A stretch of DNA of 64,000 nucleotides from CAISDA01 sp050258555. Its GTDB lineage: Bacteria; Bacteroidota; Ignavibacteria; UBA10030; UBA8401. Positions 34,728-43,831 of this stretch are shown in pieces (within the stretch, counting starts at the first letter, position 1; the number at the start of each line of letters is the position of its first letter). Position numbers and translations under genes: made by a program. The stretch covers positions 20,736-84,735 of the forward strand of contig JBLMZA010000101.1 of the NCBI GenBank assembly GCA_050258555.1, given 5' to 3'. A model generated the notes under the pieces. That model was not told the origin of the DNA, made no database searches, and saw only the letters and a program-made list of their open reading frames with translations.

Positions 34728-36032
34728 CTACTTGATCAGAATGTTGTTTGAAGAGATCATGGACTGAGCCTGGACGAGCGCGTCGTGCGCCGGAATTTCG
34801 CCCGAGATCGCGCGATGAACGTAATGCGAAATGATATCCGAGACCTTGGTGTATTCGACGAGCGCCGGACGCTCGAAGCCGTAGTCGAGCATTGTCCGAT
34901 ACTCGGCCAGACCGGCATGCGACGCGACATACGCGGTGTCGCGGTACACGCTTTCCTTCACCGGAAGGAATCCGCCGCGCTCATACATGATTTTTTGCGA
35001 CTGCTCGCTCAGAAGGAATTTGATGAATGTCGCGGCGGCATCCTTGTTGACCGAAGACCGTGAGATCATGAGATTCCATCCTCCGAAGACGGCGGCCGGC
35101 GGCTCCGTGCCGAAGCGCGGCAGAGGCGCCACGGCGCTCTGCTGCACAATGGGGTGCGTCTTCATGTCCCGGAAGATGCCCGGCCAGCCGCGCAGAAAGA
35201 CCGCATTATTCTCGAGCCAGTAGCGGTAGCTCTCGTTCTCCTTGAAGTTTACCACCTCCTTCGGCGTCACATGGTCCCTCTGGATGAAACCGGCGAGCAT
35301 TTCAAGCGCGCGCTCCGATTCGGGCGACGTGAGCCGGAAGGCATTCGCCCGGAAAGCGTTCCTGTTCTGCCCGGCCACCATTTCAAAATACGTGCAGACG
35401 AGTCCTTCATAATCGTCGCCCTGATAGATGAAGAGCGGATTGTCGGGGAAGTATTTCTTCAGCGACAAAAGCTCCTTCCAGGTGATCGACTGCCGGAGTT
35501 TCTGCTCGATCTGATCGGCATGGGGAAGCTTTCTGATGAGATCGCGTCTATAATAGAGAACGCCGACATCGAGATAGAGCGGCATCGCCACCAGCATGGT
35601 GTCGTATGAACAGGATTCAAGCGCATAGGAAAGGATCGCCTTTTTTTCTTCGCCGCTGAAGTACCGGTTCAGCGGCTCGGCCCATTTGGCGAAACGGGAC
35701 ACCCAGATATGATCGACGCAGAACACATCGATGCGGTCGGAGCGGCTGCGCAGCGAGCGGGCCAGCAGCTCCTTGCGTTCGTTGGTGCTGAATTTCTCGA
35801 ACGGAAGATCGACCGGAATGACTTCGATCTTTCCGGCGTGCAGCTGGTTGAACTTGTCGATCACCGCCTTATGCGCCACCGTGATGGCGTCGGCGAAATA
35901 AATCTTCTGCACCGCATCCGATGCGACCACCGCCGTCGTGAACGAATTGCTCATGATGGCGAACAATCCTCCCGCGACGATCACGATGGCAATGCTCAGA
36001 ATCAGGAACGGACGAACCTTATCGGCTGACAT
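34728..36032 (-). CDS. Orphan membrane-anchored sugar-type solute-binding protein
   Basis: 434 residues of the family 1 extracellular solute-binding fold (MalE-like), e.g. the AVFGGWNLMISRSS and AATFIKFLLSEQSQ segments typical of sugar ABC receptors. The N-terminus has one hydrophobic helix (FLILSIAIVIVAGGLFAIM, 9-27) and no lipobox cysteine, so it is probably anchored or secreted to the periplasm. No permease or ATPase gene is nearby; instead a kinase gene follows after 7 nt and a hydrolase gene precedes by 9 nt. I infer a sensing rather than transport role. Confidence 0.88.
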   Translation of the reverse strand: MSADKVRPFLILSIAIVIVAGGLFAIMSNSFTTAVVASDAVQKIYFADAITVAHKAVIDKFNQLHAGKIEVIPVDLPFEKFSTNERKELLARSLRSRSDRIDVFCVDHIWVSRFAKWAEPLNRYFSGEEKKAILSYALESCSYDTMLVAMPLYLDVGVLYYRRDLIRKLPHADQIEQKLRQSITWKELLSLKKYFPDNPLFIYQGDDYEGLVCTYFEMVAGQNRNAFRANAFRLTSPESERALEMLAGFIQRDHVTPKEVVNFKENESYRYWLENNAVFLRGWPGIFRDMKTHPIVQQSAVAPLPRFGTEPPAAVFGGWNLMISRSSVNKDAAATFIKFLLSEQSQKIMYERGGFLPVKESVYRDTAYVASHAGLAEYRTMLDYGFERPALVEYTKVSDIISHYVHRAISGEIPAHDALVQAQSMISSNNILIK

Positions 36033-36041
36033 GGGTCTCTC

Positions 36042-38984
36042 TTATTTCTGGAAAAGTAGTTTCTGTACGTTTGAATATCCTCCTGCTTCGAGCCTGCAGA
36101 AGTAGACGCCGCTCGGCATGCCCTGGGCGTTCCATTCGGCCGTGTATGCGCCTTGCTCCAGCACCCGGTCGGCAAGCGTCGCCACAACGCGCCCGAGCAC
36201 ATCGGCTATCACCAGGCGCACGAAGGAGCGCGCTCCGATCGAGAATCGGATGCGCGTCGACGGGTTGAACGGATTCGGGAAATTCGGCGCCAAGGCAAAA
36301 CATCGGGGCGCTTCCGGCTTTTCGGCCTGGCGCATGCCGGTCGTTCCTTTGCCCGCCGGCTCGATGCCGAACCACACCGTATGCGCTTCGGACTGATCGA
36401 TCACAAGGTCGAAGACAGACGGATCGGCCGCGGAAGGATACCACACCACGGGAGGGGCGACGGCCGCTCCCTGCTCATTCAACGGATACACCCGGATGGA
36501 ATCGGCCGCAATCCGCAGCCGGAGCGCCAAGCGCACCGGCTCGACGTACGTCTTCGCCATCCCCCAATTGTTGTGCAGCGTCGTCGTTCCGTCCCATTGC
36601 TGGCCGAGATTCTGGACGCGTGTCGACACGGTCAGCATCGAACGGCGCGACGCGGCAAGCGAGTCGCCGGTAAGCGGCATCCACGTGACCGCCGCGAAGC
36701 CGGAGCCCGATTGCACTATCATCGGACCGGCGGCGCAATTCTTGATGGCATCGAAGAAGCCCACGGCCGCCGCAAAGCGCGGCGAACCGGCCGTGAACAC
36801 GCCTTTGGTATCCCAGGAAAGCTCTCGCGTATCGCTCACGAAGGGACTGACATACGCCGAGCGGTAGAGCGCGGCGTTGGTCGCTTTGGCGGCAAAGTCC
36901 GCCGTGCGCAATCCATGCACGAGCGCCGAGGACGATTCGTAGCGAAGCGCATCGGCGGTCTTCGGAGCCAGAAGCAGATCGGCTTCGGCAAATTCGAGCA
37001 GACCCGTTTCGCGCGCCGTCTGAAGCAGGCCGGTCCGATATGCCATCGCGCAGGAAGGCATGAGCGCCATCATCGCCGTGTTGCGGTGAAGATCGAAATA
37101 ACTCGAAACCTTGTCGCTCTTCCAATCCCCTCCGCCGTTATAATCGAAGAGCATGATGCCGTCGACGTCGTGGAAGGACGAGTAGGCCGCAAGAAACAGC
37201 GGACCTTCGACCTGATACCGGTTCGGATACGGATGGTTGTACTCGCTGATCGTATAAGGCTTATCCTTCATCGCCACGCCGGCCGCAAGCGACGGAAATG
37301 TGCTCCAGCTTGAATTCTTCACCATCGGCGCATTCGAGATGAGCCAGTCGGTCGACGACCACGGCACGGACGGAAATGTCGGATGGTCCCAATAGGCGTG
37401 ATTGTCGATATAATCCATCCCGCTTTGCGTCGCACTCTCGGTGCGGTCGGCATACCAGTTGGTCCCCGTCACCGGCACCCGGACTCCGAGCGTATCGCGG
37501 AGGAAGGAACGCATCTCCCCCAGGCATGAACGCTGGAGCGCCAGATAGAACCCGGAGATGTCGCGCACGCGCTGGTCGGTCGCGCCGGCGCAGTCTGCAT
37601 ACTCGATCCGCCTGACCGTTCCGGATGCCGGATCCTCTCCCGCTGCCAGTCCCTTCACTCCGGCGCGCGTCATTGTCACGTCATCGAACCAAAAGGTCCC
37701 CTTCTGCGCCGCGAGTTCGAATGTGAGCCGGACATCGTTCGTCATCGTTTCGGAGGCGGTGAAGGAAAACGCATACTCCTTCCACTGTGTGCCCAGCACG
37801 ATGCGCGGCATCGAAGCATAGGCCGTATAGGGCGAGGTCTCCTTCATCACGGCGGCATCGAGCAAACGCTGCGCATCGGACCGTGCGAAGAACCGTACGG
37901 TGTAGGATGAGTCCTTGATCAGTGACAGTCCCGTCTGCTTGAACTGGATGTGCCAGCTGACTCCGTCTGTCGTCGTCACGGTCACTTTCGCACAGAGCGC
38001 TCCGGAGTTCGGATTGGCGGCATCGGCACTCACGGTCCCTGTTGCAAGAGCGATCGAATTCTGCTCGAGCACCCAGCTTGTCAGCGCGGGCATCGATTCG
38101 AATCCTCCGTTTCTCACGCGGCTGTCCGTTCCTTCCGCAGCGGATCCGGCGTTCCATGCGGAAGACAGCGCCTGAACCGATCCGTACTTCGTCATCAGGT
38201 ACGTGTTCCACAGGCTGTCGAGCATGCGCGCATGGCGGATCGTCAGTGCTCCTCCCATCGCATAGGGTTTCAGCTGTCCCTCGCGCCACATCCGCGTGAG
38301 CATGTCTTCATTCGTCAGTTCCACCATCGCCATGAGGGGATCCCGTGCAAGCGGGAGACCCGTATAGGGATTCACATGCCCGAGCAGTTGCCGGGCATAT
38401 TCCTTCGAGAGCATGCGCACATGAGGATCGAAATAATAGATGCCCTTGCTCATCTCGGGACCGAACTTCGCGATCGAATCGGCATCGGTCAGACCGTCTT
38501 TCACGCTGAATGTGCGTGAGACATGCAGATTGATGTTGGCGTAGATTCCGTTGCGTTTGCATTCGGCAAGAAAGTATTCGAGCCTGTCGAGCCGCTCCGC
38601 ATTCAGATGACGCGTGTCGCTGCCTTCATCGAAGAGGCTGCCAGCGCCGCCCCAGTTGTTGTCCATATGATGAAAGCGGATCAGGTTGAATCCCATCTTC
38701 CGCATCCGTCCCGCGATGCCCGCGGCCTCCGCCTTCTCGGGAAATGCCGCAGCCGCCACGAGATTCGTGCCCCAGAACCTGACGGGAAGGCCGCCCGCCA
38801 TGAAATGCCCCGATGGGCCTGCGCTGACAAATGCGCTGCCGCCGATCGGATGCGCATCGAACGCCGGGAAAAACGGCTGCTGTGTCGTGTCGTTGTACGG
38901 CAGCGGGAATGCGAATCCTCCGGAGAAGCTCTGTGCAGCGAGCAGCGAGGGGATGAACAGCAACAGCAGGCGGATATTCTTCAT
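36042..38984 (-). CDS. T9SS-exported clan-A-like glycoside hydrolase with CBM4/9-type module
   Basis: 980 residues from MKNIRLLLLF. After the signal peptide comes a TIM-barrel N-terminus (FWGTNLVAAAAFP, LIRFHHMDNNW, acid/base candidate Glu in ELTNEDM near 225). A CBM4/9-type jelly roll (VRNGGFESMPALTSW) is inserted at about 305-445. The barrel then resumes with the candidate nucleophile in TISEYNHPYPNRY near 580. The C-terminus is a T9SS sorting domain (NFPNPFNPSTRI ... KLLFQK). It looks GH5/GH42-like but I cannot place it in a named family. It is the first gene of the operon with the solute-binding protein, kinase and regulator. Confidence 0.8.
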   Translation of the reverse strand: MKNIRLLLLFIPSLLAAQSFSGGFAFPLPYNDTTQQPFFPAFDAHPIGGSAFVSAGPSGHFMAGGLPVRFWGTNLVAAAAFPEKAEAAGIAGRMRKMGFNLIRFHHMDNNWGGAGSLFDEGSDTRHLNAERLDRLEYFLAECKRNGIYANINLHVSRTFSVKDGLTDADSIAKFGPEMSKGIYYFDPHVRMLSKEYARQLLGHVNPYTGLPLARDPLMAMVELTNEDMLTRMWREGQLKPYAMGGALTIRHARMLDSLWNTYLMTKYGSVQALSSAWNAGSAAEGTDSRVRNGGFESMPALTSWVLEQNSIALATGTVSADAANPNSGALCAKVTVTTTDGVSWHIQFKQTGLSLIKDSSYTVRFFARSDAQRLLDAAVMKETSPYTAYASMPRIVLGTQWKEYAFSFTASETMTNDVRLTFELAAQKGTFWFDDVTMTRAGVKGLAAGEDPASGTVRRIEYADCAGATDQRVRDISGFYLALQRSCLGEMRSFLRDTLGVRVPVTGTNWYADRTESATQSGMDYIDNHAYWDHPTFPSVPWSSTDWLISNAPMVKNSSWSTFPSLAAGVAMKDKPYTISEYNHPYPNRYQVEGPLFLAAYSSFHDVDGIMLFDYNGGGDWKSDKVSSYFDLHRNTAMMALMPSCAMAYRTGLLQTARETGLLEFAEADLLLAPKTADALRYESSSALVHGLRTADFAAKATNAALYRSAYVSPFVSDTRELSWDTKGVFTAGSPRFAAAVGFFDAIKNCAAGPMIVQSGSGFAAVTWMPLTGDSLAASRRSMLTVSTRVQNLGQQWDGTTTLHNNWGMAKTYVEPVRLALRLRIAADSIRVYPLNEQGAAVAPPVVWYPSAADPSVFDLVIDQSEAHTVWFGIEPAGKGTTGMRQAEKPEAPRCFALAPNFPNPFNPSTRIRFSIGARSFVRLVIADVLGRVVATLADRVLEQGAYTAEWNAQGMPSGVYFCRLEAGGYSNVQKLLFQK

Positions 38985-39159
38985 AGACGATCGGAACCGG
39001 ACCCCATGCACGGACAGGATGGCATGAACCCGGCCGGAATGCATTTTTTTTAGCGCAACAGACTGATGATAGTTGAAAAGGACAGCCATTAAATGTAAAT
39101 TGATTCCATCTGACAAGCAATATCCTTTTTCCGATCCGACACCATTCAGGGATATACAC

Positions 39160-41640
39160 GTGAAGCCTGCCATACGCTTGTTTTTTCTCATGATCATACT
39201 TGCCGGCATCGCCTGCGGCGCATCCAAAAACCTCCCGGCCGCGGGTGAACGCCGCATCGAAGCGCTCGTCAACGCCCTGACGCTCGAGGAAAAAGTCGCA
39301 TTGCTCGGCGGCACCGGATTCGCCACGAAGCCGAACGCCCGCCTGGGCATCCCTTCCATTAAAATGACAGACGGACCGGTGGGAGTGCGCTGGGACAAAT
39401 CAACCGCCTATCCGGTCAGCGCGGCCATGGCGGCCTCGTGGGACACCGCATTGGTGCACCGCATCGGCGTGGCGCTTGCCATCGATACCAAAGCGCACGG
39501 GCGCGATATGCTCCTCGGACCGTGCGTGAACATCAACCGTGTTCCTCAGGGCGGCCGCAATTTTGAAAGCTTCAGCGAAGATCCCTATCTCGCCTCGCGC
39601 ATGGCCGTGGCGTATGTGAAAGGCGTACAGAGCAAAAAGGTGATCACCTCGACGAAGCACTTTGCCTGCAATAATCAGGAATATGAACGCGACTTCATCG
39701 ACACGCGCGTCGATGAGCGCACGCTCCATGAGATCTATCTTCCCGCATTCAAAGCGGCGGTGGAGGAAGCCGACACATGGACCATCATGGCGGCCTACAA
39801 CAAGATCAACGGATGGCATGCCACCGAACAGCAGTATCTTCAGAACGATGTGCTCAAGGACCAATGGAAGTTCCAGGGCTTCATCGTCTCCGACTGGGGC
39901 GCCACGCATTCGACCGTGAACGCCGCCAATCACGGATTGGATCTGGAAATGCCGACAGGAGTGTTCTTCAACGCGAAGCTCGTTGATGCCGTGAAGCAGG
40001 ATTCGGTGAAACTGTCGGTGATCGACGACAAGGTGCGCCGGCTGCTCCGTGTGATGATGAAAGCGGGGCTTTTCGAAAAGCATCCGGCAACGGTGACCGC
40101 CGTCGAATCGGAGCAGCGGAAAACGGCCCTCGAAGCGGCGCGCGCCTCGATGGTGCTGCTGAAAAACGAAGGCGGCGTGCTGCCGCTCAATGCCGCAGGA
40201 CTCCGCAGACTTGCCGTGATCGGCCCCAATGCCGGCATCGCCCGCACCGGCGGCGGCGGAAGTTCGCAGGTAAATCCCGCTGTCACAATCTCGCCGCTCG
40301 AGGCGCTGGAAAAGAAGCTCGGTGCAGCGCGCATCGTTCACGCCCGGGGCGCGCTGATGGAAGGCGACGTCTCGCAGATCGAATCCTCCGCACTCTCACC
40401 CGCCAAAGGCAGCGCGGGCGGACATGGACTGAAGGCGGAATTTTTCAACAATATGAATCTCGCCGGCACTCCCGTGCTGACCAGGACCGATGCGGCGATC
40501 AACTTCATGTGGGATGGAAAGCCTGCGCCGACGGTGCATGCAGACAGTTTTTCTGTCCGCTGGACAGGCGTGCTCACGCCTCCGGTGAACGGCCGCTATG
40601 AGCTTCAGACTTCGAGCGATGACGGCGTGCGCCTGTATCTGGACGGGAAGCTGGTGATCGACGACTGGAAGGATCACGGCATGCAGAGCAATTCCTACCG
40701 AACGGACCTGGAGGCGGGACGGCAGTACGAAGTGCGCCTCGAATTTTATGAGAACGGCGGATCGGCCGGCATTCGGTTCGGCTGGACGAAGCCGGGAACC
40801 AACCTGCTCGAAGAGGCTGTCGCCGCCGCACGCAATGCCGATGCCGCGCTCGTCTTCGTGGGCACATCGCCCCAGATCGAATCGGAAGGCTTCGACAGGA
40901 AGTCCATCGAGCTTCCCGAAGGACAGGCCGAACTCATCGAAGCCGTCGCCAAGGCCAACCCGAGAACCATCGTCGTCATGCAAAACGGCGCTCCGGTTGT
41001 CATGACGTCATGGGAGAAGTCCGCACCCGCCGTACTTGAAGCGTGGTTCGGCGGCCAGGAAACGGGAACCGCCATTGCGGAGATCCTCTTCGGCGATGTG
41101 AATCCCTCGGGCAAGCTTCCCTCGACATTCCCGAAATCGTGGGAGGATTGTCCCGCCTACGGCAATTATCCGGGGGCGAACGCCTCGGTCACCTATGCCG
41201 AAGGGCTGTATGTGGGCTACCGCCACTTCGACGCAAAAAACATCGAGCCGATGTATCCGTTCGGCCATGGCCTCTCCTACACGACGTTCACCTATGGTCC
41301 CTGCACGGTCACTCCGGCCGGAGGTCCGGCTTCCTCCACATTCACCGTCACTGCGCGCATTGCCAACACCGGCACACGTGCCGGAAGCGAAGTCGTCCAG
41401 CTCTACATCCGTCCGCTTCACCCGTCCGTCGACCGGCCGGTGAAGGAGCTGAAGCGTTTTGCGAAAGTGGCGCTCGGGCCCGGCGAGGCAAAGGCCGTCA
41501 CGCTGAAGCTCGATGCGTCGGCGTTCGCATTCTACGACACCGCATCGCACGCATGGAAGACCGAACCCGGCCGGTACGAGATACTCATCGGCAGCTCCTC
41601 GCGCGACATTCGTTCGCGTCAGACGATCGCAGTGAAATAA
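39160..41640 (+). CDS. GH3 beta-glucosidase with PA14 domain
   Basis: 826 residues if started at the GTG at 39160, which follows AGGGA and opens a good signal peptide (KPAIRLFFLMIILAGIACG); an in-frame ATG 87 nt upstream is less convincing. The GH3 N-terminal domain has KHFACNNQE and the nucleophile in IVSDWGATHS. A PA14 carbohydrate-binding domain (about 425-560; YELQTSSDDGVRLYLDGKL) interrupts the C-terminal domain, and a FnIII-like domain ends the protein. It diverges from the hydrolase-sensor operon across a 175-nt gap. TTG (39100) and TATCCTTT (39121) form a possible Bacteroidota-type promoter. Confidence 0.92.
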   Translation: MKPAIRLFFLMIILAGIACGASKNLPAAGERRIEALVNALTLEEKVALLGGTGFATKPNARLGIPSIKMTDGPVGVRWDKSTAYPVSAAMAASWDTALVHRIGVALAIDTKAHGRDMLLGPCVNINRVPQGGRNFESFSEDPYLASRMAVAYVKGVQSKKVITSTKHFACNNQEYERDFIDTRVDERTLHEIYLPAFKAAVEEADTWTIMAAYNKINGWHATEQQYLQNDVLKDQWKFQGFIVSDWGATHSTVNAANHGLDLEMPTGVFFNAKLVDAVKQDSVKLSVIDDKVRRLLRVMMKAGLFEKHPATVTAVESEQRKTALEAARASMVLLKNEGGVLPLNAAGLRRLAVIGPNAGIARTGGGGSSQVNPAVTISPLEALEKKLGAARIVHARGALMEGDVSQIESSALSPAKGSAGGHGLKAEFFNNMNLAGTPVLTRTDAAINFMWDGKPAPTVHADSFSVRWTGVLTPPVNGRYELQTSSDDGVRLYLDGKLVIDDWKDHGMQSNSYRTDLEAGRQYEVRLEFYENGGSAGIRFGWTKPGTNLLEEAVAAARNADAALVFVGTSPQIESEGFDRKSIELPEGQAELIEAVAKANPRTIVVMQNGAPVVMTSWEKSAPAVLEAWFGGQETGTAIAEILFGDVNPSGKLPSTFPKSWEDCPAYGNYPGANASVTYAEGLYVGYRHFDAKNIEPMYPFGHGLSYTTFTYGPCTVTPAGGPASSTFTVTARIANTGTRAGSEVVQLYIRPLHPSVDRPVKELKRFAKVALGPGEAKAVTLKLDASAFAFYDTASHAWKTEPGRYEILIGSSSRDIRSRQTIAVK

Positions 41641-41762
41641 AAAGATCCCATTCGGCGGGAACGTTCTTTTCTGAATTCGGTTCTTATGTTTGCATAGGTT
41701 TTGACGATCTGCAGCAATCTTTGTACTCAACCTTTCCATCCACTTATCCGACAGGAGGTCCT

Positions 41763-42188
41763 ATGTCACTGGTGAAAGAGTTCAAAGAATTTGCGGTAAA
41801 AGGCAATATGATCGACATGGCCGTCGGCATCATCATCGGTGCCGCATTCGGCAAGATCATCACGTCGCTCGTCAACGACGTCATCATGCCCCCGATCGGC
41901 ATGGCGCTTGGGGGCGTCGACTTCAGCCGGCTCTTGCTCGTGCTGAAGGAAGCTGGCCCCGATGTTCCCGGCGTCGCGATCCGATACGGGGCATTCATCA
42001 ACACGATCATCGATTTTCTGATCGTGGCCGCCGCCATCTTCCTGATGATTAAGGCGATCAACAGGCTCAAGAAACAGCCTGTGCCTCCTCCTCCCCCGCC
42101 TCCCAGCACGAAAAAATGTCCCGAATGCCAGATGGACATACCCGTTGAAGCCAGACGCTGCGGACACTGCACATCGGTGATCCGTTAA
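41763..42188 (+). CDS. mscL: Large-conductance mechanosensitive channel MscL with C-terminal zinc ribbon
   Basis: 141 residues; strong AGGAGG site 4 nt before the ATG. The channel part is complete: N-terminal amphipathic helix (MSLVKEFKEFAVKGN), TM1 (about 14-40) and TM2 (about 75-98). A proline run links to a zinc ribbon with Cys119, Cys122, Cys133 and Cys136, replacing the usual cytoplasmic helix bundle. It protects cells from osmotic downshock. The open frame extends upstream within the GH3 gene but is shadow there. Confidence 0.94.
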   Translation: MSLVKEFKEFAVKGNMIDMAVGIIIGAAFGKIITSLVNDVIMPPIGMALGGVDFSRLLLVLKEAGPDVPGVAIRYGAFINTIIDFLIVAAAIFLMIKAINRLKKQPVPPPPPPPSTKKCPECQMDIPVEARRCGHCTSVIR

Positions 42189-42217
42189 TTTTTTTCATTG
42201 AAAGAAAGGGGACTCTC

Positions 42218-43054
42218 ATGAAAAGAATCGTACTGCTGCTCGTCATCGCCGCCTGCGCCGGCACGCTTCAGGCTCAGGCGCCGGATACCACATGGAAGCA
42301 TACGCTTGTGGCCGGCATCTCGGCCACACAGGTATCGTATTCGGACTGGACACAGGGAGGAGAGAATGCCGTCTCATGGACGCTGACGCTCGACGGCCGG
42401 TCGGAGATGCGGGCGCCGATCTGGAACTGGGCGAATAATTATAAGTTTGCCTACGGTCAGACGAAGCTCGGCAGCAGGGCCATCAGGAAGACAGAGGACA
42501 AAATCGACCTCGAATCGGTCCTCTCCTACCGCACCGGCTGGGTGGTCAATCCGTATGTCGCCGCAACGCTGAAAACGCAGTTCACCGCCGGCTACACGTA
42601 TGATGCAGCAGACAACCGCACGCAGGTCTCGGACTTCTTCGATCCGGCATTTCTCACGCAGTCGGTCGGCGGCGAATTCCGACCTGCCGCATGGATCAAG
42701 ACGCGCATCGGCGTTGCGCTCCGCGAAGTGATCACCAAGACGTACAATCAGTATGCCGACGACAAAACGACTCCCGAAATCGAGAAGACAAAGACCGAGG
42801 GCGGACTGGAATCGGTCACGGACATCCAGCTCACCATCGATGACAATGTGCTGTTCACTTCGCGCCTCGAACTGTTCGATCCCTTCAAGCACATGGACCG
42901 CGTGGTGGTGCGCTCGGACAACATGCTCTCGGCAAAGGTGGGGCGCTATATCGTCGTTTCGCTCAATGTCGTGCTTGTCAACGACGTGCAGATCACGCCC
43001 CGCACGCAGGTGAAGCAGACACTGGCGCTGGGGATCAATTATTCGATCTTTTAA
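42218..43054 (+). CDS. DUF3078 family outer-membrane beta-barrel protein
   Basis: 278 residues, AAAGAAAGGGGA-type ribosome-binding site and a signal peptide ending AQA. The body has alternating hydrophobic beta strands, opening with SATQVSYSDWTQGGENAVSW, a segment characteristic of the Bacteroidota DUF3078 family, and it ends in Phe (INYSIF) as outer-membrane barrels do. Function is not known. It lies 29 nt after mscL. Confidence 0.8.
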   Translation: MKRIVLLLVIAACAGTLQAQAPDTTWKHTLVAGISATQVSYSDWTQGGENAVSWTLTLDGRSEMRAPIWNWANNYKFAYGQTKLGSRAIRKTEDKIDLESVLSYRTGWVVNPYVAATLKTQFTAGYTYDAADNRTQVSDFFDPAFLTQSVGGEFRPAAWIKTRIGVALREVITKTYNQYADDKTTPEIEKTKTEGGLESVTDIQLTIDDNVLFTSRLELFDPFKHMDRVVVRSDNMLSAKVGRYIVVSLNVVLVNDVQITPRTQVKQTLALGINYSIF

Positions 43055-43132
43055 ATGTGTTTCAGGAAGGGGACCGCTTGATTTTGATGTAAATAGTTGG
43101 CACTTTTGTAGTGAGAATTCCGGAGGTGTGTC

Positions 43133-43759
43133 ATGAAACCGATTCTGATACTCCTTGTGGCGCTGCTGGCCGGATGCGCCGGCTCGCAGCCGGACGAAAC
43201 CTATGTGCCGCCTACACTCATCGATCAGGAACCCTTTCCCGCGCTGCCGCAGCAACTGGCCGCCTACCGTCAGGATTTCCACATCAAGCTGCAGATCGGC
43301 ACCGAAGGTCAGGTGCTCCGGGCAGAACTTGACCGGTGGAGCGGCGATGCAACATGGGATTCATTGGCCGTCGGCCGTGTAATGAAATGGCGCTTCACCC
43401 CTGCCATGTATAACGGCATACCGGTGAAGATCTGGATCGACCTTCGCGCCTGCGTGAAATGTGAAGAACCGATCCTGATGGGATTGGGCGAAATCGTCTG
43501 TCCGACGCACACCCTGGCCGATTCGCTCTATACGCTGCTGCGAAATGGAGAGGATTTCGACCGTCTGGCATCGCTGTATTCCATTGCCCCGTCGCGGAGC
43601 AACCAGGGCCGTCTCGGCGAAGTGGACATTCACCGGTTTCCCGATGAAGTCCATCATGTCCTGAAGGACCTCAAAACGAACGAGTTCACAAGTCCGTTAG
43701 CTGTCGGTAGTTATTTCTGTATTTACAAGAGAGTTCCTTGGGAAGTGCGGCGGCCGTAA
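43133..43759 (+). CDS. Lipoprotein combining a TonB-C-like domain and a parvulin-type domain
   Basis: 208 residues. Lipobox LLAGC (Cys15). Residues about 45-110 (LQIGTEGQVLRAEL, VMKWRFTPAMYNGIPV) look like the TonB C-terminal/energy-transducer fold often found in lipoproteins of this group. Residues about 120-205 resemble a PpiC-type rotamase (LLRNGEDFDRLASLYS, NQGRLGEVDIHRFP, LAVGSYFCIYKR). The pairing is unusual; the parvulin half may act as a chaperone for envelope proteins. GGAGG precedes the ATG. Confidence 0.75.
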   Translation: MKPILILLVALLAGCAGSQPDETYVPPTLIDQEPFPALPQQLAAYRQDFHIKLQIGTEGQVLRAELDRWSGDATWDSLAVGRVMKWRFTPAMYNGIPVKIWIDLRACVKCEEPILMGLGEIVCPTHTLADSLYTLLRNGEDFDRLASLYSIAPSRSNQGRLGEVDIHRFPDEVHHVLKDLKTNEFTSPLAVGSYFCIYKRVPWEVRRP

Positions 43760-43831
43760 AAACGGAACCAATTACCTGACACAACGGTTTGAAGAAATAG
43801 AGACAACAGAGAATCACCAAACCTTTGTGCC

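Noticed and set aside
34728..36032. Reading the solute-binding protein as part of an ABC sugar importer
   Set aside because: No permease or ATPase gene is encoded anywhere in the window and the gene is packed between a hydrolase and a kinase gene.
39020..39035. GG-N10-GC pairs on both strands between the hydrolase operon and the GH3 gene as sigma-54 promoters
   Set aside because: The -24/-12 dinucleotides have correct spacing but the flanking bases match poorly (TGGCATG...GGCC and CCGGCC...TGCC); such pairs arise often by chance in GC-rich DNA.
11800..40000. Long open frames antisense to the minus-strand genes (for example across 14435-16105, 19290-21434 and 26027-28381)
   Set aside because: They lie opposite well-supported enzyme genes, have Arg/His-rich low-complexity products with no family motifs, and reflect codon bias of GC-rich DNA.
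43099..43115. TGGCACTTTTGTAGTG upstream of the TonB-C/parvulin lipoprotein gene as a sigma-54 promoter
   Set aside because: The -24 half is good but the invariant GC at -12 is GT, which normally abolishes sigma-54 recognition.
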